Positions 8,770-18,448 of a DNA stretch of 64,000 nt are shown here, piece after piece; positions within the stretch are counted from its first letter, which is position 1; each line of letters opens with the position of its first letter. The stretch comes from a virus. The position numbers and the translations under genes were made by a program. The stretch spans positions 1-64,000 of IMG/VR virus record IMGVR_UViG_3300046652_000008, one strand, 5' to 3'. The notes below the pieces were generated by a model, which did not search any database, was not told where the DNA came from, and was given only the letters and a program-made list of their open reading frames with translations.

Positions 8770-10967
8770 CAGTATGTCCCCGTGACCACCCAAGTAGTTT
8801 GTTTGCTGGCTCCATCACTCACGAATGTAAAGTTGATGGCATCTCCGTTAGTAAGGGCCACACTCGCGCTTTGTGTGCCAGCCGCAATGGTGGATGAGCA
8901 GGTAATTGCTCCTGTCAGTAGTGCGCCCAATGTCACGCCAGCGGCATTCATGGTGCTTGACCCGGCGTTATCACTGAAGCACTTCAGCCCAGTCAATGTG
9001 ACGGTAACTCCGGTCGTGTTGTAGCAGAAACGTTGAAGGTAGGTACCGGCTGGCACTGCGTTCAGCCCGTCACCAAGCCCAGTCTCACAAGCCCATGTTT
9101 TGTACTGAGCGGCCATGCGAGCCGCAGCCAGAGTTCCGGTCACATCAGCACCGGAGAGATCCACCGCGCTGCTGGTGACCGTCTGTGTTGAACCTGCGAA
9201 GTGCGCGATGCCCACACCCGGAGAGGATGCTACTGCGCACGTCGCGCACGACACCGCTCCCGTTGTAGCGCTCACTGCAATCGGGCTTGTCCCCGTGGTG
9301 GCAACCGTGCCAGATGTATTCGGCCAGAGGATCGTTGGGGTTCCCGCCGCCGCCTGCGGGTTCACGGTAACCGTACCGCTCGTGTGGCCGGTCATCGTAA
9401 TGCTCGGCTCCGTAGTGCCGTAGTAGGCGAGCGCGATGGATCCAGCCGTCGTCCCACCAACCCCCGTGCTGATGCCGCCCTGCGTCGAGATATTGCCACC
9501 AGAGTCCACAGTGGTTGTTGCCGATGGCGTCTGGAGCGTTGTGGTGCCACCGCCAGTTACGAGCGCAGTGGATGCCAACGCGCCGCTTGAAACCACGGTC
9601 ACCGTGCCAGAACCCCCCGGAGTGGCGCACGTTCCATCCGATTTCAGGTAGCCTGAACAGGTTCCGCCACCGAAGATAGCGATGACATCAGACGCTGCCG
9701 CGTCGGTCAACGCGCCCGTCGTGACCGTATTTTTGACGATACCCGTGCCCAGCGTTGCCCAGTTCTGATTTGAAGATCCGAGCGTGAGCGTGGCTGTATT
9801 TGCAACTCCTGTGCCTCCGCTTCCAGCCACAAGCGTTGTGGATAGACCCGCTGCCGTGCCGCTCGTGCTTTGATTGAGCGTTGGGAAACTGGTCATGTTG
9901 GCTGCGCTCAATGCCGGAGCGTTGCCCAGAGTCGGAGCCTGCCCCGCTGCGCCAGTGCCGTGGCTGATGAGCACTTGATCGGTAGCTGCCGTGTTTGCAG
10001 TAACGAATAGCGTTGTGTCAGCAGCGGACTGATACGGGATCTTTCCAACAGTCCCGCCTACAAGATTCGTTGCCTTCGCAGCAGTTCCGCTGGTGGATTG
10101 ATTGAGCGTTGGGAAGTCGCCAGCAACTGCAATCGACGGAACCCCAGTGGCAATCGTGTTCTTTAAAATGCCTGTGGCCAGCCCAGACAGCAACGTACCG
10201 TTAATACCCACTACGGTGGTCGAGCCACCCGTGGACGTGCTCGTGGCATCGCCCGAGAGCGTCGTGAATGTGCCGCCTGGGGTGGAGCATGTTCCATCGA
10301 ACTTCAGGTAACCCGCGCTGCAAGTTGTCCACAACGCCACAATGTCACCATATGCCCCATTGGTCAGGGCACCTGTTGTGATAGTGTTTTTGACGATACC
10401 CGTGCCCAGCGTTGCCCAGTTCTGGTTTGAAGATCCGAGCGTCAGCGTGGCCGTGTTCGCAACTCCCGTGCCACCACTTCCAGCCACCAAAGTCGATGAC
10501 AGCCCAGCAGCCGTTCCGCTCGTGGATTGGTTCAATGTCGGAAAATCGCCAGCAACCGCAATCGACGGAACCCCAGTGGCAATCGTGTTCTTTAAAATGC
10601 CTGTGGCCAGCCCAGACAGCGATTGCCCATTGATGCGGACAACGCTTGTCGCCCCACCAGAAGAAGTGGAAGTTGCATCCCCACTTAATGCGGTAAACGA
10701 CCCACCACCCGACAAAACCCAGTCGGAGGCCACCGTGCATCCAGCCGCGTTATTGCAAGCATAAATATGACCGGACGTGTCTTGACAATCCTGCATGTAG
10801 ACACTAGTCGTGTTTCCGGGAGTGCCCACACATGCTTTGGTAGCCAATGCCGAAAAGTTGCTATTTATCTTGGTTCTCGCCGTTGGAAAACTCTCATTGT
10901 TGACGGTCTGGACGGATTGTGAAAATCCAGCAAGACAAAAAACCAAAAAACATGATGCTAATTTCAT
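8769..10967 (-). CDS. Tail-fibre-like repeat protein with signal peptide
   Basis: 732 aa. Residues 1-18 form a signal peptide; residues about 22-43 contain VNNESFPTARTKINSNFSAL, a motif common at the N-terminus of tail-fibre-like proteins. The rest is a repetitive shaft with modules such as LSGDATSTSTGG, GILKNTIATGVPS and LVAGSGGTGVANTATL. A collapsed C-terminal domain (last 120 aa) with several cysteines may be the tip. Probable receptor-binding fibre. A Sec signal on a fibre is unexpected because virions assemble in the cytoplasm. Confidence 0.82.
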   Translation of the reverse strand: MKLASCFLVFCLAGFSQSVQTVNNESFPTARTKINSNFSALATKACVGTPGNTTSVYMQDCQDTSGHIYACNNAAGCTVASDWVLSGGGSFTALSGDATSTSSGGATSVVRINGQSLSGLATGILKNTIATGVPSIAVAGDFPTLNQSTSGTAAGLSSTLVAGSGGTGVANTATLTLGSSNQNWATLGTGIVKNTITTGALTNGAYGDIVALWTTCSAGYLKFDGTCSTPGGTFTTLSGDATSTSTGGSTTVVGINGTLLSGLATGILKNTIATGVPSIAVAGDFPTLNQSTSGTAAKATNLVGGTVGKIPYQSAADTTLFVTANTAATDQVLISHGTGAAGQAPTLGNAPALSAANMTSFPTLNQSTSGTAAGLSTTLVAGSGGTGVANTATLTLGSSNQNWATLGTGIVKNTVTTGALTDAAASDVIAIFGGGTCSGYLKSDGTCATPGGSGTVTVVSSGALASTALVTGGGTTTLQTPSATTTVDSGGNISTQGGISTGVGGTTAGSIALAYYGTTEPSITMTGHTSGTVTVNPQAAAGTPTILWPNTSGTVATTGTSPIAVSATTGAVSCATCAVASSPGVGIAHFAGSTQTVTSSAVDLSGADVTGTLAAARMAAQYKTWACETGLGDGLNAVPAGTYLQRFCYNTTGVTVTLTGLKCFSDNAGSSTMNAAGVTLGALLTGAITCSSTIAAGTQSASVALTNGDAINFTFVSDGASKQTTWVVTGTY
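9721..10640 (-). repeat. DNA-level duplications inside the fibre gene
   Basis: Two blocks recur nearly unchanged: about 9721-9834 matches 10374-10500, and about 10096-10200 matches 10528-10622. They encode repeated shaft modules and are long enough for homologous recombination, which would change fibre length. Confidence 0.85.
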
Positions 10968-11393
10968 TTATGGAACCACCGGATTGTCAAATACGCCGCC
11001 AAGATCATCCCAATTGCCAGGAGCGGAATCCCACAAAAGCACCGATGGCGCAATGCTCTGCCCGCCCTGCGTCCACCTAGCCTGGAATACTAGGCCCTCG
11101 GCAGATGCGATAACCGTAAACCCGCCATACATATATATACCAAACTGTGCTACAATATCTACCATGGACGTTGCTAGAACATTTAGACTAACAAGCGTTT
11201 GTGGGGAAGACTGCTGATCTGCCATAGTAAAGGATATCGCCACGTTGGAAGTATTGCAAACAGATAAACACAGTAGGTCAACATCATAGTTTATGATTGC
11301 CGTTGTATCGGTAGGCACAGGTTGCATTGGAAGTTTAACCTGATATGTTAGACTTGGAGCATCGCAGTTCACCGCTGAATAATTGTTTGGCAT
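10968..11393 (-). CDS. Unknown small beta-rich protein
   Basis: 141 aa without signal peptide. Its TAA directly abuts the ATG of the fibre gene. Strand-rich with little charge, ending GNWDDLGGVFDNPVVP. Position beside the fibre gene suggests a virion or fibre-accessory role. Not recognised otherwise. Confidence 0.7.
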   Translation of the reverse strand: MPNNYSAVNCDAPSLTYQVKLPMQPVPTDTTAIINYDVDLLCLSVCNTSNVAISFTMADQQSSPQTLVSLNVLATSMVDIVAQFGIYMYGGFTVIASAEGLVFQARWTQGGQSIAPSVLLWDSAPGNWDDLGGVFDNPVVP

Positions 11394-11421
11394 GGTCCTA
11401 CTATTAGTCTATCAGAAACTA

Positions 11422-11925
11422 TTACATTCCCCTAATCTTAGCTATTTTGCGCTTTATTGCATCACGCTTGAGGGAACTAATCCGGTCTAGAAATAGCTTT
11501 CCGTCCATGTGGTCTATCTCGTGCTGAACTACCCGCGCCAGCAACCCTGTCGCATGAACCACCCTAGCGTTGAAAAACTCGTCTTCGTATACTAGGTCAA
11601 TCTCTTTCGTGCGCTCCACTAACTCATAAAATCCGGGAATGGATAAGCAACCCTCTTTACAGATGAACTTTCCGTGCCCACTCGGGACAGTTGGGTTAAC
11701 AAGCACAAGCCTATCCTTTGGATTTTCTCCGCATGATATGTCAATCGTTGCTATCCTTTTAGGAACGCCTATCTGTATGGCCGAAAGCCCATAGGCCCCA
11801 TATTCGCGCATCGTGGCAAACATCCGCTTAACTAGGTCTGGGATCATGGGCTTGTCTACGTCCAACAATTGGACCGACTCTGATCTCAAAAGTTCATCAC
11901 CATAGATTAAGAGTTTGTCTACCAT
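11422..11925 (-). CDS. def: Peptide deformylase
   Basis: 167 aa, normal length for the family. Removes the formyl group from N-terminal formyl-methionine of new proteins in the cytoplasm. All three motifs are present: GLSAIQIG (46-53), EGCLS with metal ligand Cys93 (91-95), and QHEIDH with both metal-binding histidines and the catalytic Glu (134-139). Phage deformylases are known from marine myoviruses and are thought to speed processing of viral or photosystem proteins. Placed between fibre and glycosyltransferase genes. Confidence 0.95.
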   Translation of the reverse strand: MVDKLLIYGDELLRSESVQLLDVDKPMIPDLVKRMFATMREYGAYGLSAIQIGVPKRIATIDISCGENPKDRLVLVNPTVPSGHGKFICKEGCLSIPGFYELVERTKEIDLVYEDEFFNARVVHATGLLARVVQHEIDHMDGKLFLDRISSLKRDAIKRKIAKIRGM

Positions 11926-12003
11926 GCTACCAAGCCCCCTATGGTTTCTTCACGTCCATTGTCACCGTAACCGTAATTTTGAGTCCACCATCAATTAATC
12001 CTA

Positions 12004-13068
12004 TCAGATGATAGAACTGCCTGCGTATTGCTTCCACTGCGTTATCCCCTGCTGGTTATACGCCTTCAGCGACTTCATGCCATTACTGGCGGAATTCTTA
12101 TCATTAAGTAACTTAATCCCAACATTTGCTATGCTCCCGGTGTCGTCAAAACTAGCTTTCCAGTTATTCGGAACCCAGTGTATGGCATCGCTCACTACAC
12201 TTGGAACGCCCTCTGCTATCCCATCTGCCGTAACATTACAAAAACTTTCCGTATAGCTAGGAGAAAGCAATAGATGCTGGCTCTTCACATAAGACCTAAA
12301 CTGCGGCCAAGTCATCCATCCAGCCTCTATAAGCTTTACATCTAGGAGCCCGTTTAACAACTCCCGGATTGCTCCAAGCGTGCTCTGCCCGCCCTCAATC
12401 CTGCCGCTATTGATTGATACCTCGCATCGCACGTTCAGGGTCCTAGCTATCTGCAATGCGGCCCACGCAGCCGTAAGCATGTTTTTTTGTGGGCGCATAG
12501 CTCCGAATATGCCAATCTTTAGCGTGTCCCCATGCCTATATATCGACGGAGGTGCCGGAACGCTTTGAATGTAATATAGGTTTGGCAACCATACGGCTGG
12601 CCGATGGAATCCGTTTTTTACCGCGTTAACCAAGCGGGTTGAGTTTGCGGCTAGATGGAAATTGTGGTTAGACATTTCTAGCTCCATTTGCTCCCGCAAT
12701 AGCTGAACGGCGTATCTGTCCGCTTGCAAAAAACCGACATTGCTGTGAAAGGTTATTGCGAATGCGATATGCGGATACTTTCTTACCAAAGCCTGTAAAA
12801 ATGGAGTATCTACCCATGGGGCAAACATAACAACGTGTGTGTATGTTGATCCAGGCAGAACCTTATCCCTCAACTCGTATCCGTCGAATACGCCGACTAC
12901 CCGCACCTTTACCCCGGCGTCCATAAGCACCTTGGCTGAATTCATGGCCGTTACGCCAAGCCCAACATGGCTGCCGGATAGCCTATTTCCAGCCATGTTT
13001 TTGTATACAAATAGAAAACTATACTTGTCTTCTGGCGTTCTCTTGGGGGAACTATATGAGATGTTCAT
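12004..13068 (-). CDS. Glycosyltransferase, GT4-like (GT-B)
   Basis: 354 aa. The start MNISYSSPKR follows the portal stop by one base (TAGGATG). Rossmann-type strands occur in both halves: SHVGLGVTAMNSAKVL near the N-terminus, then LKIGIFGAMRPQKNMLTAAWA and the LLLSPSYTESFCNVTADGIAEGVPSV region of nucleotide-sugar-binding GT-B enzymes. Would transfer a sugar from a nucleotide-sugar to an unknown acceptor such as DNA, a virion protein or a host surface glycan. The position between portal and deformylase does not identify the acceptor. Confidence 0.8.
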   Translation of the reverse strand: MNISYSSPKRTPEDKYSFLFVYKNMAGNRLSGSHVGLGVTAMNSAKVLMDAGVKVRVVGVFDGYELRDKVLPGSTYTHVVMFAPWVDTPFLQALVRKYPHIAFAITFHSNVGFLQADRYAVQLLREQMELEMSNHNFHLAANSTRLVNAVKNGFHRPAVWLPNLYYIQSVPAPPSIYRHGDTLKIGIFGAMRPQKNMLTAAWAALQIARTLNVRCEVSINSGRIEGGQSTLGAIRELLNGLLDVKLIEAGWMTWPQFRSYVKSQHLLLSPSYTESFCNVTADGIAEGVPSVVSDAIHWVPNNWKASFDDTGSIANVGIKLLNDKNSASNGMKSLKAYNQQGITQWKQYAGSSII

Positions 13069-13069
13069 C

Positions 13070-14929
13070 CTATCCGTTCTTCTGATCTGCCGTCCGTGGC
13101 CCTCTGCCAGTAGCGCCTTGCCCAATCCCCGCTTGCGACTGAGCCGCCAACTCCTGCATAATCCTGTCAATATCGCCTTGATCCTTACCCATCACCCTTA
13201 GAAGCTCTGGGATGCTGGTAAGCCCCATCTTCGCTAGAGAGCTGGCCTCTATGATCTTGCTTTGTTGAGCATCGCCGCGCAATGAACCAGGGGACACACT
13301 AAATGTATAATTCTTCCAATAGCTATCCTTTTGCTCAGACGCTGGAATTAGATTATCGCCATTGTATTCAAAGTCTTGCATCGTAATTCCATCTTCACCA
13401 AGCATATACATTCTCTGCTTAGTGTTGTAGAATTGGATTACGTTGCTGACGGCCTGAATCCCAGTATCCCTCAAGAACGCTTCAAGGTATCGCTCTTCCA
13501 GTTTGACTGGCATTTGCAGAGAATCGCGCATCTGCTCCAGTGTGTCGCCACCTGGGACTTGATTCTTGCGAGACATTCCGGCCACGTCAACAATCCCGCT
13601 AATGCGATCCATCTGTGGGCTAATATAGTTGGCCAACATTTCATAGACATACGGTTGCAGGGATGGCGTCTGCGCGTATTGAATATCGGTAGCTGGGTTT
13701 CCCATCGGCCCTAGAAGTAACTTCTCTCCAGGCTTGTCTTGCTGGAAGGCTTGCCATGTGGAATTTACAACAGCGCTGGTCTTGCTTATGAGCACGGGAA
13801 ACAGGTTCCTGCTTATCATGTCCATGATGCCAGCCCCAATCTCATTAAGCGCCTGCTGCATCGGCAACAGACTCCGGTAAGAAGACAGCCCATAGAATGA
13901 CCACGGAACTGGATTAAGCCGCAAACATGCGAATGGAAACAGCCCATGCCAATACGGATTAGGGCCATCATACATTATTTGATTATTTGCAAAAACGATC
14001 AGGCGCTTTCTGGGGTATAGCCTCTCCCCAGGCTTAACCTCATACCACCAGTTATGCCGATCCAGTGAAAGATACGGATCTGCCACAATTACAGTTTCTT
14101 TTGAATCGTTAAGCGTAGTATCGTCAACGTAGTATTCTTCTAGCTCAATTCCTCCGAAGTTCCAGCCGTTGACAGAGGGGGCAACCTTCCCGCCAAACAG
14201 CCTTTGTAGGTTAGGGGCAAGGGCGTTCCAAGTATGACCACTCATTTCCTCCGGTTGACTATACTCCGCTGAAGAATCTGATGCTTGAGGAATGTGGTCG
14301 TTGCCAAGGCGAATCTTGTCAGCGCGAAACGGGAATACCTTGCGGAAGTAGTTCAGCGGCTTCCATGTTCGATACAAAACAGCGAAAGAATCCTGGATAT
14401 GGAATCCGGGTTGTATGGGCAATACCTGATCTGGGCCGCAAGGTATCAGTCGCATACTACCCGGAGATGCGGCACCTATCTTCCAGAAAGATGTGCCCCA
14501 AAGCATCCCTATATCCACAGCCGAAACGAGCGATAGGTCCATGTCTTGCCGGGTCCACTCAGCACGGAGAACCTTCCCTATCAGGTCGCCAGACTCCCTC
14601 ATGGCGTCTACGCCAGTCTGCACGTTGATAATGGGTCTGGAGTCGCTTAGCAACGCCAGCTTGTCGCGCCTAGCGGCCTCCATGCGGTTATCCACGAATC
14701 TGCTACGATGCCGCTTGCGGCTGCCACTCCACTGGTTCCCCTCTAGATACGATACATACTTGTTTACGTTAGAGAATTCAGGGCTAGAACGAGCAGTGCG
14801 AAATGCTTCCTCGCGCAGTACGGCCTTGTACTCGCGCATCTTCTCTTCATAGGCCCGCGTTACGGACTCAGACAGGAGTGCTTCTTTATCAAATACGGAG
14901 CGATGTGGAGCGCGGGGAATTTCTTGCAC
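13070..14929 (-). CDS. Portal protein
   Basis: 619 aa. Forms the dodecameric ring at the capsid vertex through which DNA enters. Typical early region (NKYVSYLEGNQWS..R..NRMEAARRDKL), RPIINVQTGVDAMRESGDLIGKVL, DIGMLWGTSFWKI, an internal GLSSYRSLLPMQQALNEIGAGIMD segment, a proline- and glutamine-rich crown region, and a C-terminal helical tail. Lies two genes downstream of terminase, the normal order. No fused protease or head-assembly domain seen. Confidence 0.9.
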   Translation of the reverse strand: MQEIPRAPHRSVFDKEALLSESVTRAYEEKMREYKAVLREEAFRTARSSPEFSNVNKYVSYLEGNQWSGSRKRHRSRFVDNRMEAARRDKLALLSDSRPIINVQTGVDAMRESGDLIGKVLRAEWTRQDMDLSLVSAVDIGMLWGTSFWKIGAASPGSMRLIPCGPDQVLPIQPGFHIQDSFAVLYRTWKPLNYFRKVFPFRADKIRLGNDHIPQASDSSAEYSQPEEMSGHTWNALAPNLQRLFGGKVAPSVNGWNFGGIELEEYYVDDTTLNDSKETVIVADPYLSLDRHNWWYEVKPGERLYPRKRLIVFANNQIMYDGPNPYWHGLFPFACLRLNPVPWSFYGLSSYRSLLPMQQALNEIGAGIMDMISRNLFPVLISKTSAVVNSTWQAFQQDKPGEKLLLGPMGNPATDIQYAQTPSLQPYVYEMLANYISPQMDRISGIVDVAGMSRKNQVPGGDTLEQMRDSLQMPVKLEERYLEAFLRDTGIQAVSNVIQFYNTKQRMYMLGEDGITMQDFEYNGDNLIPASEQKDSYWKNYTFSVSPGSLRGDAQQSKIIEASSLAKMGLTSIPELLRVMGKDQGDIDRIMQELAAQSQAGIGQGATGRGPRTADQKNG

Positions 14930-14931
14930 GA

Positions 14932-15279
14932 TTAGATCCAGCTTGAACTTTCTGACTTCAACTTACTATTCACGTCTACCTTTAAGTCCGGAGGCAGGTC
15001 CAGGGGATCATTTAAGTGCTGATGATGAATGTACTCTAGCTGTTGTGCGCGGCTGGAGATCAGAAACTTGTCTGATGTTCCGTCGTCATTGCGCCTATAC
15101 TGGTAATGTGGCTCAAAGTTGGTTTCTCCAGCACCAAATATAGAAAGACGAGCAGCCGTAATTAACCGCTCTACTTGCACTTGGCAGTCTGGACATCGGG
15201 GATTCTCACCATCCCACTTTTGTACGAAAAACTCGTACTTTTTCTTACAGGATGGGCATTGACCGTCGTATGTGGGCAC
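14932..15279 (-). CDS. FmdB-type zinc-ribbon protein
   Basis: 115 aa. The N-terminus MPTYDGQCPSCKKKYEFF followed by CPDC at about 29-32 is the FmdB-like zinc ribbon. The remainder is charged and unrecognised. Two bases separate it from the portal gene. Phage copies next to terminase or portal are common, but the role is unproven. Confidence 0.8.
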   Translation of the reverse strand: MPTYDGQCPSCKKKYEFFVQKWDGENPRCPDCQVQVERLITAARLSIFGAGETNFEPHYQYRRNDDGTSDKFLISSRAQQLEYIHHQHLNDPLDLPPDLKVDVNSKLKSESSSWI

Positions 15280-15282
15280 TCT

Positions 15283-15810
15283 CTACTTCTCCGCTACTCG
15301 ACCCTTAACCAAGTTCACGAGATCAGTCCCGGTAACACCGCGCTTACCTAGCAACTCCTCCAGGTATTTCTTATCGTTGTCTGAGACAACTAGGGTATAC
15401 TCGGAACGATTCAACCCGTGAACCCATCCGGCACCTAATACCTGCATAACTGTCTCAACTATGAAGTCTTCCGGCTTAGAGCCAAAACAAGCCGCAATAT
15501 CAGCGTAGGAATCGACAATTGCTGGGTCCATTGGGACTTTCAAGACGTTCATCCCGTCTTTGACGCCAGTGGACTCTTCGACCTTCTTCACGATTTCATC
15601 GCTAGATTCGACCGTCTTGCGCAAAACGCGACCGATCCTAGCCACTTCTGAGGGCGAAAGAACAATTCCGCCATTCACGTAGTTAGATACTAGGCTCTCA
15701 ACGGCATCCACTAGCCCGTCGTTCCCAAGCTTAGTCATGGTCTTTTTATAGTCTGATGGCAATAGCTCGAATGTTATCACGACCGACTTCTTATTCTGGT
15801 CAACAGGCAT
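15283..15810 (-). CDS. Unknown protein between portal and terminase
   Basis: 175 aa, mainly alpha-helical and acidic. LLPSDYKKTMTKLGNDGLVDAVESLV and the C-terminal DNDKKYLEELLGKRGVTGTDLVNLVKGRV look like helix-turn-helix-sized segments. Packaging or head-assembly role suggested by position only. Confidence 0.7.
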   Translation of the reverse strand: MPVDQNKKSVVITFELLPSDYKKTMTKLGNDGLVDAVESLVSNYVNGGIVLSPSEVARIGRVLRKTVESSDEIVKKVEESTGVKDGMNVLKVPMDPAIVDSYADIAACFGSKPEDFIVETVMQVLGAGWVHGLNRSEYTLVVSDNDKKYLEELLGKRGVTGTDLVNLVKGRVAEK

Positions 15811-15870
15811 TATTTTTCCTTCTGTCTACTACTATAATAACATTATTATCAATGCTATGCAATCATGCGA

Positions 15871-18063
15871 TTAGTTGTAATCCCAATCAAATCCCTTGCT
15901 TTCATCGCTGATAAAGTCTTCCGGGTCAGCGTCTTTGTTAAGGATCTTCTCGACGTATTTTTTACTCCCAGGCGGTGGCGGCGCGAAATTCTTCTGGCCG
16001 GATATGCGGATGCTCCCACACTTGGGGCAATTATCCTCGTCGTTTGGTATTTCTGCGCCCCACTTCTCTTGGCACATATCGCAATACATGATCCAAGGAG
16101 ACGACTCTATGGATGATTTTTTGATTGGTATGAACCCTAACGTATCATCCCAGTCAGACTCGTGAGCGCAATATAGGCAGATTAGCCCCGCCATCACCGT
16201 ATCGTCTTTGAACTTCTTGCTAGCCCCAACGTTGTTAAGGTTCTGTACTCGATCATCCTCTCGCCGGAAAGTTCGCATCTCACTAGCGAATTTGGGATCT
16301 CTCACGAACCAGCGTTTTGTCCGTAAAAACCTGATAGCATTGATGATAATCTTGGGCTTATTGACATGATCAGTCTGGAAGCCGCACACGTTCGTTTGCA
16401 TCTTAGATGTATCTATGTTTATCTTACGATATAGATTAGGGTATTGAAGCTGTAGCTTTAGATAATCAGCCGTTGTACGCGGCCCCGTGATCTCGCACGC
16501 TATTTGCGCTTCATTGTACCACGAGGCTATCTTTGCGCCTTGTATTGCCAAATCAACAGCATCAATAGTGCTAGAGCGTAGAGTGCAAATGTGAACATCA
16601 AATCCACCCTTCCGATTCACCCTGTTAACCCAGATTACAGAGTTATCCTGCCCAACCCCGTTAGATGGATCTATTGACACGTAGTACTCGGCGTCGCGTT
16701 TAGGTGGTTCCCAGACCTGTATTATCTTTGTATCGTCTTCGTGCTCCTGCTTACACCCCTCTATGCAGCAATGCCCATCTTTATTGATACCGTGAAAGTT
16801 GTTATCAGCGTCAAAAAAACCAACAATGGGCGCAGGGAAGGACTTAGCGTTTACGAAATCTAGGCACTCGTCTGGGAATACTGATTCCCCCGATATAATG
16901 AATGCTGACTTGGCGGAAACAGCTAGCTCCTGTTCTACCCGCTTCTTGTCTGGAGCATTGTCGTACTCGTTTTCCATGAAGTACATTTGCTCTTTGGTTA
17001 GATGATAAATGTGGAGTACGCCTTTATTACAAACTAGACACTCAAACCCCTCACGGTCAATATGCCCAAAGAATCTATCATGGAACCTCCCGCACAATGG
17101 GTTATCGCACTTCACCCACTCGTTCTCTACGGTATCTTTAATGTCTAATGTTTTAACGCGAGGAATCCAGCCATTAGGTGGCGCAAGTACGCGGGTCTTT
17201 TCAAAGAAGAACGGCAGGAAACGTGGTTGCCATTCTGCACGCTCTGCCATATCCACCATGCGATCCCAGAGGTCATTCCCATACCCGCCAGCGCCCTTAG
17301 CTGTAGACTCTAGGATAGCAATCGTTTCTGGAGAGTTTACGAGAGCGTACTTTAACTCCTCTTCTATCACACGTTTAGGGTCCATGTAGCTATCAAATTC
17401 ACTTAAATGAACGCCATTTAAGCGCATTCCCATGCCAACACCCGTGAGCTTATTGGCCCACTGGACGTTCATAGTGGAATTTATTCCTGGGCGTTTTTTC
17501 GGATCTTCGCCAAATGGCGTATCGAAAATAATGCCTTTCTTGATCTCAAAAGATCGCACATCTGGCTTTAGCCACAACGGTAGTTTTGAGTATATTGAGT
17601 GCATGTACCGAAAAAGGTACGCCGCGTGTTCCTGCTCCCACGACACAACCAATCCAGCACGATTAGGGAAGAATGCCGTCAGCCAAAGCATAATCGCTTC
17701 GATCAAAAGTGAGCAGCCAAGTTGACGGCTTTTGATGATGAGGATCTTTTGCGGCTTGCCCTTGGCTTTCATGTCGGCCATTGCCTCAAGGACTAGCTCT
17801 TGCGACTCCCAGAGGGTAAATAACTTATCCCTGCCGTCCTTGTCAACAATCCAGAAATAGTTCTTAGCTGCGTACCGAAAGTCGCTGCATATCGCGTCTA
17901 ATTCAGCCGTAATGGTGTCTATCTCGTTACGGTTGCATAGTGAGTAGAACTCAAACAGGTCTGTTACGCCTTCAAACTTACCCGTCTCGAAGTATTCTAT
18001 TAAGTCCCTAACTTCTGGATCTTGGCAGTCCCTGTATTCAGGACGATGGATAATGATGGCCAT
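15871..18063 (-). CDS. terL: Terminase large subunit
   Basis: 730 aa, longer than average because of zinc-ribbon insertions. DNA-packaging motor and nuclease. N-terminal ATPase with variant Walker A KSRQLGCS (111-118) and GVHLSEFDSY acidic Walker B. C-terminal RNase H-like nuclease with YYVSIDPSNGVGQD, ACEITGPRTTADY and the final acidic pair in KFKDDTVMAG. Zn ribbons: CDNPLC..CLVC in mid-protein and CDMC..CPKC near the end. TAATG overlap with the gene upstream. Confidence 0.95.
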   Translation of the reverse strand: MAIIIHRPEYRDCQDPEVRDLIEYFETGKFEGVTDLFEFYSLCNRNEIDTITAELDAICSDFRYAAKNYFWIVDKDGRDKLFTLWESQELVLEAMADMKAKGKPQKILIIKSRQLGCSLLIEAIMLWLTAFFPNRAGLVVSWEQEHAAYLFRYMHSIYSKLPLWLKPDVRSFEIKKGIIFDTPFGEDPKKRPGINSTMNVQWANKLTGVGMGMRLNGVHLSEFDSYMDPKRVIEEELKYALVNSPETIAILESTAKGAGGYGNDLWDRMVDMAERAEWQPRFLPFFFEKTRVLAPPNGWIPRVKTLDIKDTVENEWVKCDNPLCGRFHDRFFGHIDREGFECLVCNKGVLHIYHLTKEQMYFMENEYDNAPDKKRVEQELAVSAKSAFIISGESVFPDECLDFVNAKSFPAPIVGFFDADNNFHGINKDGHCCIEGCKQEHEDDTKIIQVWEPPKRDAEYYVSIDPSNGVGQDNSVIWVNRVNRKGGFDVHICTLRSSTIDAVDLAIQGAKIASWYNEAQIACEITGPRTTADYLKLQLQYPNLYRKINIDTSKMQTNVCGFQTDHVNKPKIIINAIRFLRTKRWFVRDPKFASEMRTFRREDDRVQNLNNVGASKKFKDDTVMAGLICLYCAHESDWDDTLGFIPIKKSSIESSPWIMYCDMCQEKWGAEIPNDEDNCPKCGSIRISGQKNFAPPPPGSKKYVEKILNKDADPEDFISDESKGFDWDYN

Positions 18064-18446
18064 TAACCTACAATTTCCGCGTCTATAATTGAATCATCGT
18101 TTTTCTTGGGCTTGCTGCGCACATTGTCCAGGTTTTTTACAATTGACGCGAAGGTTTCCCCGTTATTCTTACTAGCATTAAGGGTTTGGTTGTACGTGTT
18201 GGTTTGGATAGTTAACCCGCCGCCCGCCTTGATGAAGTTCAGAACCTCCAGCCCCATCTTCAATGCGTTCTTGTCTCCGTTTGAAATTTGTTCCTTCAGC
18301 TTCTTAAATGTGACTTCCATCAAGTCTGGAACCTCTTTAATAAACTGCTGCCGCTGATACGTCTCTAAGTTATCCTCAGTGATGTCAGCGGCTTGTATTT
18401 CCCTGGATTTATTTGTTTTGATTAGTTCTTTGCTCTCTTCGGACAA
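18063..18446 (-). CDS. Probable terminase small subunit
   Basis: 127 aa, charged and helical, coupled to terL by a TAATG overlap. Small terminase subunits are poorly conserved, so the call rests on size, composition and position. The central region (FIKEVPDLMEVTFKKLKEQI..ALKMGLEVLNFIKAGG) fits a helical oligomerisation domain. No clear DNA-binding motif was identified. Confidence 0.5.
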   Translation of the reverse strand: MSEESKELIKTNKSREIQAADITEDNLETYQRQQFIKEVPDLMEVTFKKLKEQISNGDKNALKMGLEVLNFIKAGGGLTIQTNTYNQTLNASKNNGETFASIVKNLDNVRSKPKKNDDSIIDAEIVG

Positions 18447-18448
18447 GG

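Noticed and set aside
9115-9651. Open frames on both strands inside the fibre gene
   Set aside because: Products of repeat composition. The fibre frame has the signal peptide, the repeats and the operon overlaps.
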